Assembly: GCF_000317695.1 (NCBI RefSeq)
Contig: NC_019771.1
Span: forward strand, 3,104,001 to 3,168,000
Direction: 5' to 3'
DNA: 64,000 nt
DNA from: Anabaena cylindrica PCC 7122
Lineage (GTDB): Bacteria > Cyanobacteriota > Cyanobacteriia > Cyanobacteriales > Nostocaceae
Under the pieces are notes generated by a model, which saw only the letters and a program-made list of their open reading frames with translations, was not told the DNA's origin and did not search any database. Shown here piece by piece: positions 34,979 to 43,621 of this stretch; position 1 is the first letter of the stretch, and every line of letters starts with the position of its first letter. The translations under genes were made by a program, and so were the position numbers.

Positions 34979-35004
34979 TAGAGACATTCCAGAGAACGTC
35001 TCTA
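34979..35004. terminator. Palindrome after htpG
   Basis: TAGAGAC..GTCTCTA inverted repeat, 18 bp past the htpG stop (minus strand). A relative (AGACGTTCCATGGAACGTCT) is at 57669-57688, so it may be a dispersed palindrome rather than a dedicated terminator. Confidence 0.3.
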
Positions 35005-35021
35005 CTAAATTGGGATATTTT

Positions 35022-36992
35022 CTACTTACTAGCTTGTTCGGTTAGTTTGGTGAGTACGTCATTTGAACGTTCAACAAAGGATTTCATTCCTTCAGCATCA
35101 AAGCCTTTTTGAGACATCAACGCTAAATCATAAACGTGTTGACAAATCATTTTCACCAATTGATCTGTAGGTGACTCACCATCACCTTGAATAATACTAC
35201 CTTGGCTGAGATGTGTCAGGTTTTGAATCAAGGGATGTGCAGTATTTACTAACAAAATATGATCTTCAGGAAAATCAGCATTTTGCTGTTGCATCATTGC
35301 GGTCATTTCCCGCATACGACGGAGAATCTCTGGTAACAACACCATTGCGGGTGGTGTTCCTTGAGGATTATCTGATTTTAAAGCTTCGGTGCGGATATTA
35401 AGTTTGGGTTTATTGAGTGCTTTCTCAAATAATTCTTTGATTGACTCACTCTTAGTTTTGTTAGTGGTGGGATCAACTATTTCCCCTGATTTATCATCCA
35501 ACAAAGTATTGTCTAAGTCAGAATCTACCCGTGTAAATTTGACATCTTGATATTCTCTTTCTAGGAAGTTAATAAAATGGGTATCAATGAAGGAGTCCAT
35601 AAATAGGACTTCTAAACCTTGATTTTTGTGTAGTGCGATGTATGTAGCTTGACTCGCTTCATCTGTGCTGTAAAAAACGCGGTTTTCGTTGCGTTCTTTG
35701 TTGCGTTCTAGATATTCCTTGATGGTGGTGTAAGGTGTGCTGCTGTTAGTGTGAGATGGGTTGATATCTTGCCACACATCACTATCTGAAGATTGTACTT
35801 CAACTGTGGGAGTTTCGGCAGTTTTGGTTGCTAATGTGGCGGTGCTGCGGAAGATGAGGATGTCTTCGACTTGTTTTTTAAATTTATCGTCGTTGAGAAC
35901 GCCAAATTTAACGAAGGTTCCTAAATCTTTCCAGGCACTGATATATTGTTCTCTGTTATCGCGGTATAATTCTTTGAGACGATCGCCTACTTTCTTGGCT
36001 ATGTAGTCACCAATTCTCTTCACAGTGCGATCGCCCTGCAAAGCACTACGAGAAACGTTCAAAGGTATGTCAGTGCTATCAATTACACCCCGCATCGGCA
36101 TTAAAAACTGGGGAATAATCTCTTCACAATTATCACTAACAAACACCTGATTGCAGAATAACTTGATTTGTCCCTTTGTCACATCCACATCAGGACGCAT
36201 TTTTGGGAAATACATAATCCCGTTCATCATAAACGGATAATCAGTATTCAAATGCACCCATAACAGAGGTTCTTCTTGGAAAGGATAGAGATAGCGGTAA
36301 AATTCTAAATAATCTTCATCCGTGAGATTACTGGGAGATTCTCGCCAAGCTGCTTTTTGTTTATTTAATACTTCACCTTCCAATTTAATGGGAACTGGCA
36401 TGAAGTCGCAGTAAGTTTTCACCAGATTTCTAATTCTGGCTGCTTCTAAAAATTCCTCTTCTTCACCTTCGAGAGTGAGGGTAATCGTAGTCCCGCGAGT
36501 GGTGCGGTTTGACTCTGATAAAGTAAAGGCTGGAGAACCGTCACAAGTCCAATGAACCGCTTGAGAACCTTCTTTGTAAGAGAGAGTATCAATTTCTACT
36601 TTTTTTGCCACCATGAAGGAAGAATAAAAACCTAAACCAAAGTGACCGATAATTGGTTGGTCTGATTTACCTTCATACTTGTGGATAAATTCTTCCGCAC
36701 TAGAGAAAGCAACTTGGTTAATGTATTTTTTTACTTCCTCAGCCGTCATACCGATACCAGTATCGCTGATGGAGAGAGTTTTGTTATCTTTGTCAATAGC
36801 GATCGCAATTTCGTCTTCGCCGATATCTCCACTATACTCTCCAGCGCGGGCTACCATTTTTAATTTTTGGATAGCATCTACTGCGTTGGATACGAGTTCC
36901 CGCAAGAAGATTTGATGATCTGAATATAGAGACTTCTTGATAATTGGGAAAATATTCTCAGTATGTATACTGATAGTGCCTTGTTCTAGCAT
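35022..36992 (-). CDS. htpG: Chaperone HtpG (Hsp90)
   Basis: 656 residues, full length. GHKL ATPase N-terminus: FLRELVSNAVDAIQKL (N-box), SISDTGIGMT (G1), IGHFGLGFYSSFMVA (G2/lid). Middle domain with the conserved PLNVSRSALQGD. The C-terminal dimerisation domain (about 530-656) ends LTKLTEQASK, without the eukaryotic MEEVD. Cytosolic ATP-dependent chaperone; in cyanobacteria needed for heat and other stress survival. Single gene, no operon partner. No CIRCE-like element is seen upstream. Confidence 0.96.
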   Translation of the reverse strand: MLEQGTISIHTENIFPIIKKSLYSDHQIFLRELVSNAVDAIQKLKMVARAGEYSGDIGEDEIAIAIDKDNKTLSISDTGIGMTAEEVKKYINQVAFSSAEEFIHKYEGKSDQPIIGHFGLGFYSSFMVAKKVEIDTLSYKEGSQAVHWTCDGSPAFTLSESNRTTRGTTITLTLEGEEEEFLEAARIRNLVKTYCDFMPVPIKLEGEVLNKQKAAWRESPSNLTDEDYLEFYRYLYPFQEEPLLWVHLNTDYPFMMNGIMYFPKMRPDVDVTKGQIKLFCNQVFVSDNCEEIIPQFLMPMRGVIDSTDIPLNVSRSALQGDRTVKRIGDYIAKKVGDRLKELYRDNREQYISAWKDLGTFVKFGVLNDDKFKKQVEDILIFRSTATLATKTAETPTVEVQSSDSDVWQDINPSHTNSSTPYTTIKEYLERNKERNENRVFYSTDEASQATYIALHKNQGLEVLFMDSFIDTHFINFLEREYQDVKFTRVDSDLDNTLLDDKSGEIVDPTTNKTKSESIKELFEKALNKPKLNIRTEALKSDNPQGTPPAMVLLPEILRRMREMTAMMQQQNADFPEDHILLVNTAHPLIQNLTHLSQGSIIQGDGESPTDQLVKMICQHVYDLALMSQKGFDAEGMKSFVERSNDVLTKLTEQASK

Positions 36993-37223
36993 AGTTATCC
37001 GTCTGTTTTACTTGCAGATATCATTCTGAATACTAATTTTCGACGATATATGTCTTTTTGGAGGTAAGGAATACCTCTTAATAATGATTCGGATTACACT
37101 ACCATCACCGGGAATAGCGACTGGGGACTGGAAAGAGAATTTTAAGTGACAAGTTGTAGCAAATTTAGTTGCTGGTTTTAAGTAGTTATGTTGAAATAAG
37201 GATATTCGATTAGTAATAACTCT

Positions 37224-37613
37224 ATGGAACCTACAACTTTAGCGATCGCTATTGCTACTATATTTCTAACCAAAGCCTTAGAAAAATCTGGTGAGACATT
37301 TAGCGAGAGTTTAACAAAAAAGGTTGGTGAAGCACTGGCTAAAATCCGCAACCATTCCCCAGAAACAGCCACAGCATTAGTAGCAGGTAATCCAGAAGCA
37401 TTAAATCTCAATCCAGAAGTCCTTAACCAAATTCCTGATGATCCGATTTTTGCCGAGTTGGTGACTACTGCTGATGTAGAAGAAAATGCCACATTTGCGG
37501 ACAAATATCAAGCCCTGAAATCAGGTGGCACAATTAACATTATTGGTAAACAGATTAACATTTCACAAGCTGGTACAGGTGGTACTCAAACAAACAACTT
37601 CAGTAATTTCTGA
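37224..37613 (+). CDS. Small helical protein with C-terminal amyloid-signalling-like motif (Bell-type effector candidate)
   Basis: 129 residues. The N-terminus is a hydrophobic/amphipathic helix (MEPTTLAIAIATIFLTKALEKSGE), then helical sequence to about residue 100. The C-terminus has KQINISQAGTGGTQTNNF (109-126), which aligns with KQIIITQAGEGNTQINNF at residues 8-25 of the STAND protein at 38691-41468 (13 of 18 identical). Known from literature: bacterial amyloid signalling sequences occur at the C-terminus of short Bell-domain effectors and at the N-terminus of a neighbouring NLR-like protein. The layout fits; Bell assignment is inference. Confidence 0.65.
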   Translation: MEPTTLAIAIATIFLTKALEKSGETFSESLTKKVGEALAKIRNHSPETATALVAGNPEALNLNPEVLNQIPDDPIFAELVTTADVEENATFADKYQALKSGGTINIIGKQINISQAGTGGTQTNNFSNF

Positions 37614-37617
37614 ATCT

Positions 37618-37806
37618 ATGATGAAAGTACGAGAAGTCATCAACTTGCTTGAATCAGATGGCTGGTATTTGGTAACAACAGAAGGTAGTCATCGTCAGTT
37701 TAAACATCCAACAAAGCCAGGTAAAGTAACTGTATCGGGCAAAATGAGTGATGATGTCAGAAAAGGAACGTTAGGAAGCATTCTCAGACAAGCAGGACTC
37801 AAATGA
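37618..37806 (+). CDS. hicA: HicA-family mRNA interferase toxin
   Basis: 62 residues: MMKVREVINLLESDGWYLVTTEGSHRQFKHPTKPGKVTVSGK with the catalytic His in GSHRQFKHP, ending GTLGSILRQAGLK, the normal dsRBD-like HicA fold. Start ATG 37618 (or 37621). Five bases after the effector-like gene and overlapping hicB by 4 bp (ATGA). HicA cleaves mRNA when not bound by HicB. Confidence 0.9.
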   Translation: MMKVREVINLLESDGWYLVTTEGSHRQFKHPTKPGKVTVSGKMSDDVRKGTLGSILRQAGLK

Positions 37807-38063
37807 TGGATAAGTATCTGATCGTTCTGGAAAAAACCGAAACAGGATTTTCCGCATACTCCCCTGATGTGTGGGGTTGTGTTGCTACAGGTGAGACACT
37901 GGAAACAACTTTAGAAAATATGCGTTCAGCCCTAGTTTTCCATCTTCAAGATAACGAATCAATTCCTCAACCTCGTGGTATTGATGCTTATTTGGATGCG
38001 TTGCGCGAATCAGAGGGTGAGGAATTTTATCTCACACATATTGGGGTAGAAGTTTTGAAGTGA
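37803..38063 (+). CDS. hicB: HicB-family antitoxin
   Basis: 86 residues with the partially degraded RNase H fold of HicB: YLIVLEKTETGFSAYSPDVWGCVATGETLETTLENMRSALVFHLQ. It has no C-terminal HTH or RHH DNA-binding domain, so autoregulation may need another protein. Overlaps hicA by 4 bp. The hicAB pair sits between the two genes that share the amyloid-like motif. Confidence 0.9.
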   Translation: MMDKYLIVLEKTETGFSAYSPDVWGCVATGETLETTLENMRSALVFHLQDNESIPQPRGIDAYLDALRESEGEEFYLTHIGVEVLK

Positions 38064-38089
38064 GAAATTTAATTCAGGAGGTTTGAGTT

Positions 38090-38521
38090 ATGGAAGAATT
38101 ACTAGAACTTCAACAATTACTGATTAATGGCAATATTTCTGGTGCATTGCTGCTAGTTGAAGAAATGACCGAAATGAGCAAAGATGACAAACTGAATAAA
38201 ATTTTTAGTTTTGGCAAAATTATTCTTCTGCATCTAATTCAGCAAGCTGCGGAAAAACGGACAACTAGATCATGGAATTTGTCTATTGCTAATGCAGTGA
38301 AAGAAATCCAACGCACAAACAAACGTCGTAAATCTGGGGGAATATACTTTACAACTGAAGAATTGCGAGAAACTTTAGAAGATGCCTATGATTTGTCATT
38401 AAATTGTGCAGCCAAAGAAGCATTTGAAGGTAGATATGAAACTGAAGAATTAGCAGCAATGGTAGATAAAGAAATGATATTACAACAGGCTATTGCTTTA
38501 ATCTTAGAAAATGTCATATAG
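38090..38521 (+). CDS. DUF29-like family protein
   Basis: 143 residues, helical: LLELQQLLINGNISGALLLVEEMTEMSKDDKLNKIFSFGKIILLHLIQQAAEKRTTRSWNLSIANAVKEIQ. The pattern of a short N-terminal helix, EExxEMSKDDK and RSW followed by a basic helix is like the DUF29 family (compare 47347-47808). Good ribosome site AGGAGG 8 nt before ATG. 26 bp after hicB, so probably in the same transcript. Function unknown. Confidence 0.7.
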   Translation: MEELLELQQLLINGNISGALLLVEEMTEMSKDDKLNKIFSFGKIILLHLIQQAAEKRTTRSWNLSIANAVKEIQRTNKRRKSGGIYFTTEELRETLEDAYDLSLNCAAKEAFEGRYETEELAAMVDKEMILQQAIALILENVI

Positions 38522-38554
38522 ACAACAATAATTTTCTCGTTCTTATACTATGTT

Positions 38555-38663
38555 TCTCGTTCCCATACTCTGTATGGGAATGAATTCTAGAAGTCTCTGA
38601 CTTCAATAATAGCAGAGGCAGAGCCTCGATGATAGCATTCCCAGTCTGAGACTGGGAACGAGA
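38555..38663. repeat. 109-bp MITE-like element, copy 2
   Basis: Same ends (TCTCGTTCCCA and complement) and same length as 6227-6335, inverted relative to it. It ends 27 bp before the STAND gene, so it forms that gene's immediate upstream region and may carry or displace its promoter. Confidence 0.75.
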
Positions 38664-38690
38664 TAAACACTTTTTAACTACAATTTTCCT

Positions 38691-41468
38691 ATGAACTTTA
38701 ACAACATTGACAAACAAATAATTATCACACAAGCCGGCGAAGGTAATACCCAAATTAATAACTTTCCCTCTCTTCCACCACAACTACAAACAAACCCTTT
38801 CACACCACCCCAACCCCGTAAAGGTGGACTGTTTGGACGCGAAGAGGAATTAGAAAAACTACATCAATTATTGCAAAGTGGTAAAAACGTCTGCGTTGTC
38901 TCCGGTATGGGAGGAGTTGGTAAAACTGGACTCGTGCGAGAATATGCCAATTTAACAGAATGCACATCATTTTTTACTGGTGGAGTCTATTATATTGATG
39001 CCAGAGATAGGCAAAATATGGCTGCGGAAATTATCGCTTTGACTAAATGGAGATTTAAAGCCGAGTTACCAGCAGATTTATCTACTCAACAAATGGTAAA
39101 GGCTTGTTGGCAAGCATGGAAAGGGCAAACAGAAAATGTATTATTGATTCTTGATGATGTATCTGGGTTAGCGGAGAATATCAAAACCTATTTACCACCA
39201 ACAGATTTAGTTTCCATGCGGTTGTTGATGACTTCGCGGGAAACACCAGATAAACGCATTGCGGAAAAATTAGAATTACAGGTATTGTCAGAAGCAGCAG
39301 CAGTAGATTTATTAGCTTCAATAATTGGACAATCACGAGTTGATCAAGAACCAGAACAGGCTAAACTACTTTGTTATGAGTTGGGATATTTGCCTTTAGC
39401 TTTAGAATTGGTGGCATATTATTTAGATGATGAAGACTATCAAGATTTATCACTGTTAGCAATGCGTGGTAAGTTGCAAGAAAAAGTTAAACATCCTTCA
39501 CTGTCACCGGAACAAGTACCGGGAGGAATGCAAGCACAAAGAGGTTTACAAGCTGCATTTGATTTGAGTTGGGATGAATTAAAACCGGAAGCTAAACATC
39601 TCGCTTGTGTGTTAGGTGCTTTTGCAGCTTCTCCTGTTTATTGGGGTTTTGTGACAAGAATTTATCAACAGTTGCAAGGTGAATCATTTAATGAGGATAA
39701 TTTAAAAGACCGTTGGTTAAAATCTTTAAGAAAACTGCATTTGGTGATAACTGTTGAAGAAAATATTTATAATTTACATTTGCTTATTCACGACTATTTT
39801 AGTCAACAGTTTAAACAGCACTCTGATTACAGCCAAATTAAACAAGTATATTGTAATGTGTTTGTTGATATTGCTGGTGATGTTGAACAATCAAGCAATT
39901 TAGAAACATTCAATTTAATTGAACCACATCTCAAAAAGATGATTGCTTGGCGTAAAAGTAATGAAAATACTCAACTTGCTTACAGTTTAAATCAATTAGC
40001 ACTACTGTATGAATCACAGGGACGGTACAATGATGCTGAACTTCTTTATTTGCAATCTTTGGATATCAGCAAACGCCAACGAGGTGCTGACCATCCCCTT
40101 GTGGCTTCCAGTCTCAACAATTTGGCAGGAATATATGAATCACAAGGACGGTACAATGATGCTGAACTTCTTTATTTGCAATCTTTAGATATCAGAAAAT
40201 GCCAATTAGATAATGATCATCCCGATATTGCTACCAGTCTCAATAATTTGGCATTACTATATAAGTTACAAGGACGTTACAACGATGCTGAATCTCTTTT
40301 TTTGCAATCTTTAGATATCAGAAAACGCCAATTTGTTGCTGATTATTCAGATGTTGCACAAAGTCTCAATAATTTAGCAGAACTCTACACTTTACAAGGA
40401 AATTACAACGAAGCTGAACCTCTTTATTTACAATCTTTAGATATCAGTAAACATCAATTAGGTAATGACCATCCCAATGTTGCTACCAGTCTCAATAATT
40501 TGGCAGAACTGTACAGGTTACAAGGACGCTACAACGATGCTGAACCTCTTTATTTGCAATCTTCAGAAATCAGAAAATGCCAATTAGGTGCTGATCATCC
40601 CGATATTGCACAAAGTCTCAATAATTTGGCATTACTTTATTATTTACAAGGAAATTACAACGAAGCTGAACCTCTTTATTTACAATCTTTAGAAATCTGG
40701 AAACGCCAATTAGATGCTGAGCATCCCAATGTTGCTACCGGTCTCAATAATTTAGCAGTGTTATATGAAGTGCAAGGACGCTACAACGAAGCTGAACCTC
40801 TTTTTTTGCAATCTTTAGATATCAGAAAACGCCAATTAGGTGCTGAACATCCTGATGTTGCTGACAGTCTCAATAATTTAGCAGAATTATATAGAAATCA
40901 AGGACGTTACAACGATGCTGAAACTCTATATTTACAATCTTTAGAAATCTGGAAACGTCAATTAGGTACTGACCATCCTGATGTCGCGCAAAGTCTTAAT
41001 AATCTGGCATTACTTTACCATTCACAAGGACGTTATAACGATGCTGAACCTCTTTATTTACAATCTTTAGAAATCAGAAAACGCCAATTAGGTGCTGACC
41101 ATCCCTCTGTAGCTACCAGTCTGAATAATTTGGCATTATTGTATGAATCACAAGGTAAATACTCAGAAGCTGAAGATTTAGCTCAACAAGCATTGGCAAT
41201 ATATCAAAACAGATTAGGTAATCAACATCCTAATACGCAAAACGCAGCAGTTACAGTAAAGTTATTGTATGTAATGGGACTTTTACATTGCAATAAAGAA
41301 ACATTGATTAGTATTCTCCAAGCACTTGCACAACAAGCAAACTTTCCCGCACTTAATACAGAAACAGCCTTAACCTTACTAGAAATGATAGAAAGCAATC
41401 CTGAACACTTGTCATCTATTCGAGAGTATTTGCAACAGCAAACAGAAGCATCTGATAGCGATACGTAA
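38691..41468 (+). CDS. NLR-like STAND NTPase with kinesin-light-chain-type TPR repeats
   Basis: 925 residues. Residues 8-25 hold the motif shared with 37224-37613. The NTPase follows: FGREEELEKL, P-loop GMGGVGKT (72-79), Walker B LLILDDV (151-157), LMTSRETP, and GYLPLALEL, i.e. an NB-ARC-type STAND domain. A winged-helix-like region leads to ten 42-residue TPR repeats (about 425-840; consensus with HPDVATSLNNLALLYxxQGRYNDAEPLYLQSLEI) plus a partial repeat. Such proteins sense a ligand through repeats, oligomerise and recruit an effector through the N-terminus; bacterial ones often act in phage defence or cell suicide. Confidence 0.88.
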   Translation: MNFNNIDKQIIITQAGEGNTQINNFPSLPPQLQTNPFTPPQPRKGGLFGREEELEKLHQLLQSGKNVCVVSGMGGVGKTGLVREYANLTECTSFFTGGVYYIDARDRQNMAAEIIALTKWRFKAELPADLSTQQMVKACWQAWKGQTENVLLILDDVSGLAENIKTYLPPTDLVSMRLLMTSRETPDKRIAEKLELQVLSEAAAVDLLASIIGQSRVDQEPEQAKLLCYELGYLPLALELVAYYLDDEDYQDLSLLAMRGKLQEKVKHPSLSPEQVPGGMQAQRGLQAAFDLSWDELKPEAKHLACVLGAFAASPVYWGFVTRIYQQLQGESFNEDNLKDRWLKSLRKLHLVITVEENIYNLHLLIHDYFSQQFKQHSDYSQIKQVYCNVFVDIAGDVEQSSNLETFNLIEPHLKKMIAWRKSNENTQLAYSLNQLALLYESQGRYNDAELLYLQSLDISKRQRGADHPLVASSLNNLAGIYESQGRYNDAELLYLQSLDIRKCQLDNDHPDIATSLNNLALLYKLQGRYNDAESLFLQSLDIRKRQFVADYSDVAQSLNNLAELYTLQGNYNEAEPLYLQSLDISKHQLGNDHPNVATSLNNLAELYRLQGRYNDAEPLYLQSSEIRKCQLGADHPDIAQSLNNLALLYYLQGNYNEAEPLYLQSLEIWKRQLDAEHPNVATGLNNLAVLYEVQGRYNEAEPLFLQSLDIRKRQLGAEHPDVADSLNNLAELYRNQGRYNDAETLYLQSLEIWKRQLGTDHPDVAQSLNNLALLYHSQGRYNDAEPLYLQSLEIRKRQLGADHPSVATSLNNLALLYESQGKYSEAEDLAQQALAIYQNRLGNQHPNTQNAAVTVKLLYVMGLLHCNKETLISILQALAQQANFPALNTETALTLLEMIESNPEHLSSIREYLQQQTEASDSDT

Positions 41469-41473
41469 TAATA

Positions 41474-42347
41474 AAATTGTCTGAATCAGGATGTCCAGGA
41501 TTATAGGATTTACAGGATTATGAGTGTCAAATTACTTGATAAATTACTCAAATTCTGAATAATATCATGTTTGAGTCAAATAAATATAGTGCGATTTTGT
41601 GGTAAATTCTCACAAAAATAACTGTCTGAATCAGGATGTCTAGGATTATAGGATTTACAGGATTATGAGTGTCAAATTACTTGATAAATTACTCAAATTC
41701 TGAATAATATCATGTTTGAGTCAAATAAATATAGTGCGATTTTGTGATAAATTCTCACAAAAATAACTGTCTGAATCAGGATGTCTAGGATTATAGGATT
41801 TACAGGATTATGAGTGTCAAATTACTTGATAAATTACTCAAATTCTGAATAATATCATGTTTGAGTCAAATAAATATAGTGCGATTTTGTGATAAATTCT
41901 CACTAAAATAACTGTCTGAATCAGGATGTTCAGGATTATAGGATTTACAGGATTATGAGTGTCAAATTACTTGATAAATTACTCAAATTCTGAATAAGTC
42001 ATGTTTGAGTTAACTAAATATAGTGCGATTTTGTGGTAAATTATCATAAAACTAATTGTCTGAATCAGGATATCCGGGATTATAGGATTTACAGGATTAT
42101 AAGTTCCAAAATACTTGATAAATTACTCAAATTCTGAATAATATCATGTTTGAGTCAAATAAATATAGTGCGATTTTGTGGTAAATTCTCACAAAAATAA
42201 CTGTCTGAATCAGGATGTCCAGGATTATAGGATTTACAGGATTACAAGTGTCAAAATACTTGATAAATTACTCAAATCCTGAATAGAATCATGTTTGAGT
42301 TAACTAAATATAGTGCGATTTTGTGGGAAACTCTCACAAAACTAATT
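41474..42347. repeat. Six tandem copies of a 145-bp repeat
   Basis: CTGAATCAGG recurs at 41481, 41626, 41771, 41916, 42060 and 42205, i.e. spacing 145, 145, 145, 144, 145. Each unit contains GGATTATAGGATTTACAGGA and, near its end, TATAGTGCGATTTTGTG. Copies 2 and 3 are almost identical; 5 and 6 are more diverged. A fragment of the same family in the opposite direction lies at about 42491-42563. No open frame runs through the array. Confidence 0.9.
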
Positions 42348-42490
42348 CGGATTCCCGTAATTTATAATTAACTTACCAAAAACCATTGAGAACAACTACC
42401 AAAACCATAGATAGAAAACTGCTTAGATAGAAAATGACGCAATAATCAAAGTTAAGCCTATGAATCATCCACAATAATGACTCTTATACA

Positions 42491-42563
42491 TCTCATCCTG
42501 TAAATCCTTAAATCCTGGACATCCTGTTCGCGTAGCGTGGCGTTAGCCATATCAGACAATTAT
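42491..42563. repeat. Inverted partial copy of the 145-bp repeat head
   Basis: ATCCTGTAAATCCTTAAATC and TGGACATCCTG here are the complement of the CAGGATGTCCA..GGATTTACAGGA head of the tandem array; a GC-rich palindrome (CGCGTAGCGTGGCGTTAGCC) interrupts before the complement of GTCTGA at 42555. Confidence 0.6.
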
Positions 42564-42662
42564 TCTTGAAATATCCGACAACAATACATAAAAGCTGTTT
42601 AATTTCTAATCAGCTTATTGTTTATAAAAAATGTTAATCTGAAAATAACAGGAGGAAAGTAT

Positions 42663-42911
42663 ATGACTATAAAAGAGCAATTGATTCATGAAATTGAACA
42701 AGCACCAGAAAATATAGTTTCACAATTACTTGATTTTTTACATCTTCTCCAATTTCAACCACAACTATCATCCTCAGTCACTGAGACAGATGAAAGCCTT
42801 TTGAATTGCATTAACGGCTTCATGGTGATTAAAGCACAAGGTTCTTTACCGGATATTGATTGGGTTTCTTTTGTCCGTGAAGAAAGAATCAACGATATTA
42901 CATCACAATGA
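42663..42911 (+). CDS. Small antitoxin-like protein (DUF2281-type), VapB position
   Basis: 82 residues: MTIKEQLIHEIEQAPENIVSQLLDFLHLLQ, then a polar middle and the ending GSLPDIDWVSFVREERINDI. Short helical proteins beginning this way are usual antitoxin partners of PIN-domain toxins in cyanobacteria. Start is ATG 42663, with GGAGG 9 nt upstream; the 15-codon extension is unlikely. Its stop overlaps the start of a truncated PIN gene (ATGA). Confidence 0.75.
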   Translation: MTIKEQLIHEIEQAPENIVSQLLDFLHLLQFQPQLSSSVTETDESLLNCINGFMVIKAQGSLPDIDWVSFVREERINDITSQ

Positions 42912-43036
42912 AAGCACTATTCGACACAAATATCCTGATTCAGACAATTAGAAGTTTTGCCAAATTAAGAGGGAGATTCAAAACTTACATCTTCATAAAC
43001 ATCATTTATAGGACAGTGAAAATCTACACTTGCTAA
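42908..43036 (+). pseudogene. Truncated PIN-domain (VapC-like) toxin
   Basis: ATG 42908 overlaps the antitoxin stop. The product starts MKALFDTNILIQ, the standard PIN first strand with the first catalytic Asp (D6) and Asn8, then turns into unrelated sequence after about 15-20 residues and stops at 43036. The remaining PIN acidic residues are absent. The break lies close to the 3' end of the convergent Uma2 gene (42965), as if the toxin body was replaced by that gene or lost. Confidence 0.75.
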
Positions 43037-43540
43037 ATGTAAATTTTCCCCCTTTCCATAACTATAAAATAACCATTGACCTTCTGAATTACGACGGAAA
43101 ACTTCTACATTGATTTTATTTTGACTGACTAAAACATATTCCTGAAGTGATTCTAAATTACGATAGTCAGCAAATTTATCACCTCTATCAAAAGCTTCTG
43201 TAGTTGGTGATAAAACTTCGATAATTAAACAGGGATAACGTAAAAAGTTATTAAAGGCTTTATCTCTTTGATCACAACTAACAATTACATCAGGATAATA
43301 ATAGATATCCATTGTTTCAATATGCGCTTTTGTGTCGGAAATATAAGCTTGACATCCACTTCCGCGCAGATGATTTCTTAACATAGCAAACATATTGCCA
43401 CTAATAACTACATGAGTATTACTAGCACCAGCCATTGCGTAAACTTCTCCCTGTCTATATTCATGTTTGATAGGGCTGGTTTCTTCCCCTTGGAGATATT
43501 CGGTGGTGGAAATATATTGATAATTGGGATTTGCAATCAT
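42965..43540 (-). CDS. Uma2-family (DUF820) putative restriction-like endonuclease
   Basis: 191 residues from ATG 43540. PD-(D/E)XK-type features: YLQGEETSPIKHEYRQGEVYAMAGAS, HVVISGNMFAML, DIYYYPDVIVSCD (catalytic Asp), LIIEVLSPTTEAFDRGDKFADYRNLESLQEYVLV (ExL..S..T..DR..K..YR). These genes are abundant in cyanobacteria; physiological function is unclear. The frame extends 12 codons upstream of the chosen start. Confidence 0.88.
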   Translation of the reverse strand: MIANPNYQYISTTEYLQGEETSPIKHEYRQGEVYAMAGASNTHVVISGNMFAMLRNHLRGSGCQAYISDTKAHIETMDIYYYPDVIVSCDQRDKAFNNFLRYPCLIIEVLSPTTEAFDRGDKFADYRNLESLQEYVLVSQNKINVEVFRRNSEGQWLFYSYGKGENLHLASVDFHCPINDVYEDVSFESPS

Positions 43541-43585
43541 AAAAAATACCCTGGGTAAATATATTAGATCATGCAATATAATCTC

Positions 43586-43608
43586 GTGGGGGTAATTATC
43601 CGCCCCAC
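43586..43608. terminator. Hairpin between clpB and the Uma2 gene
   Basis: GTGGGG..CCCCAC inverted repeat 14 bp after the clpB stop on the minus strand. The downstream side is AT-rich but has no clean T-run. Confidence 0.3.
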
Positions 43609-43621
43609 AAGATATATAAAC

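Noticed and set aside
41474..42347. Possible CRISPR array
   Set aside because: The 145-bp units abut with no unique spacers, and there are no cas genes, so this is an ordinary tandem repeat.
43586..43608. CIRCE-type heat-shock operator near clpB
   Set aside because: The inverted repeat is downstream of clpB, not upstream, and does not match TTAGCACTC-N9-GAGTGCTAA.
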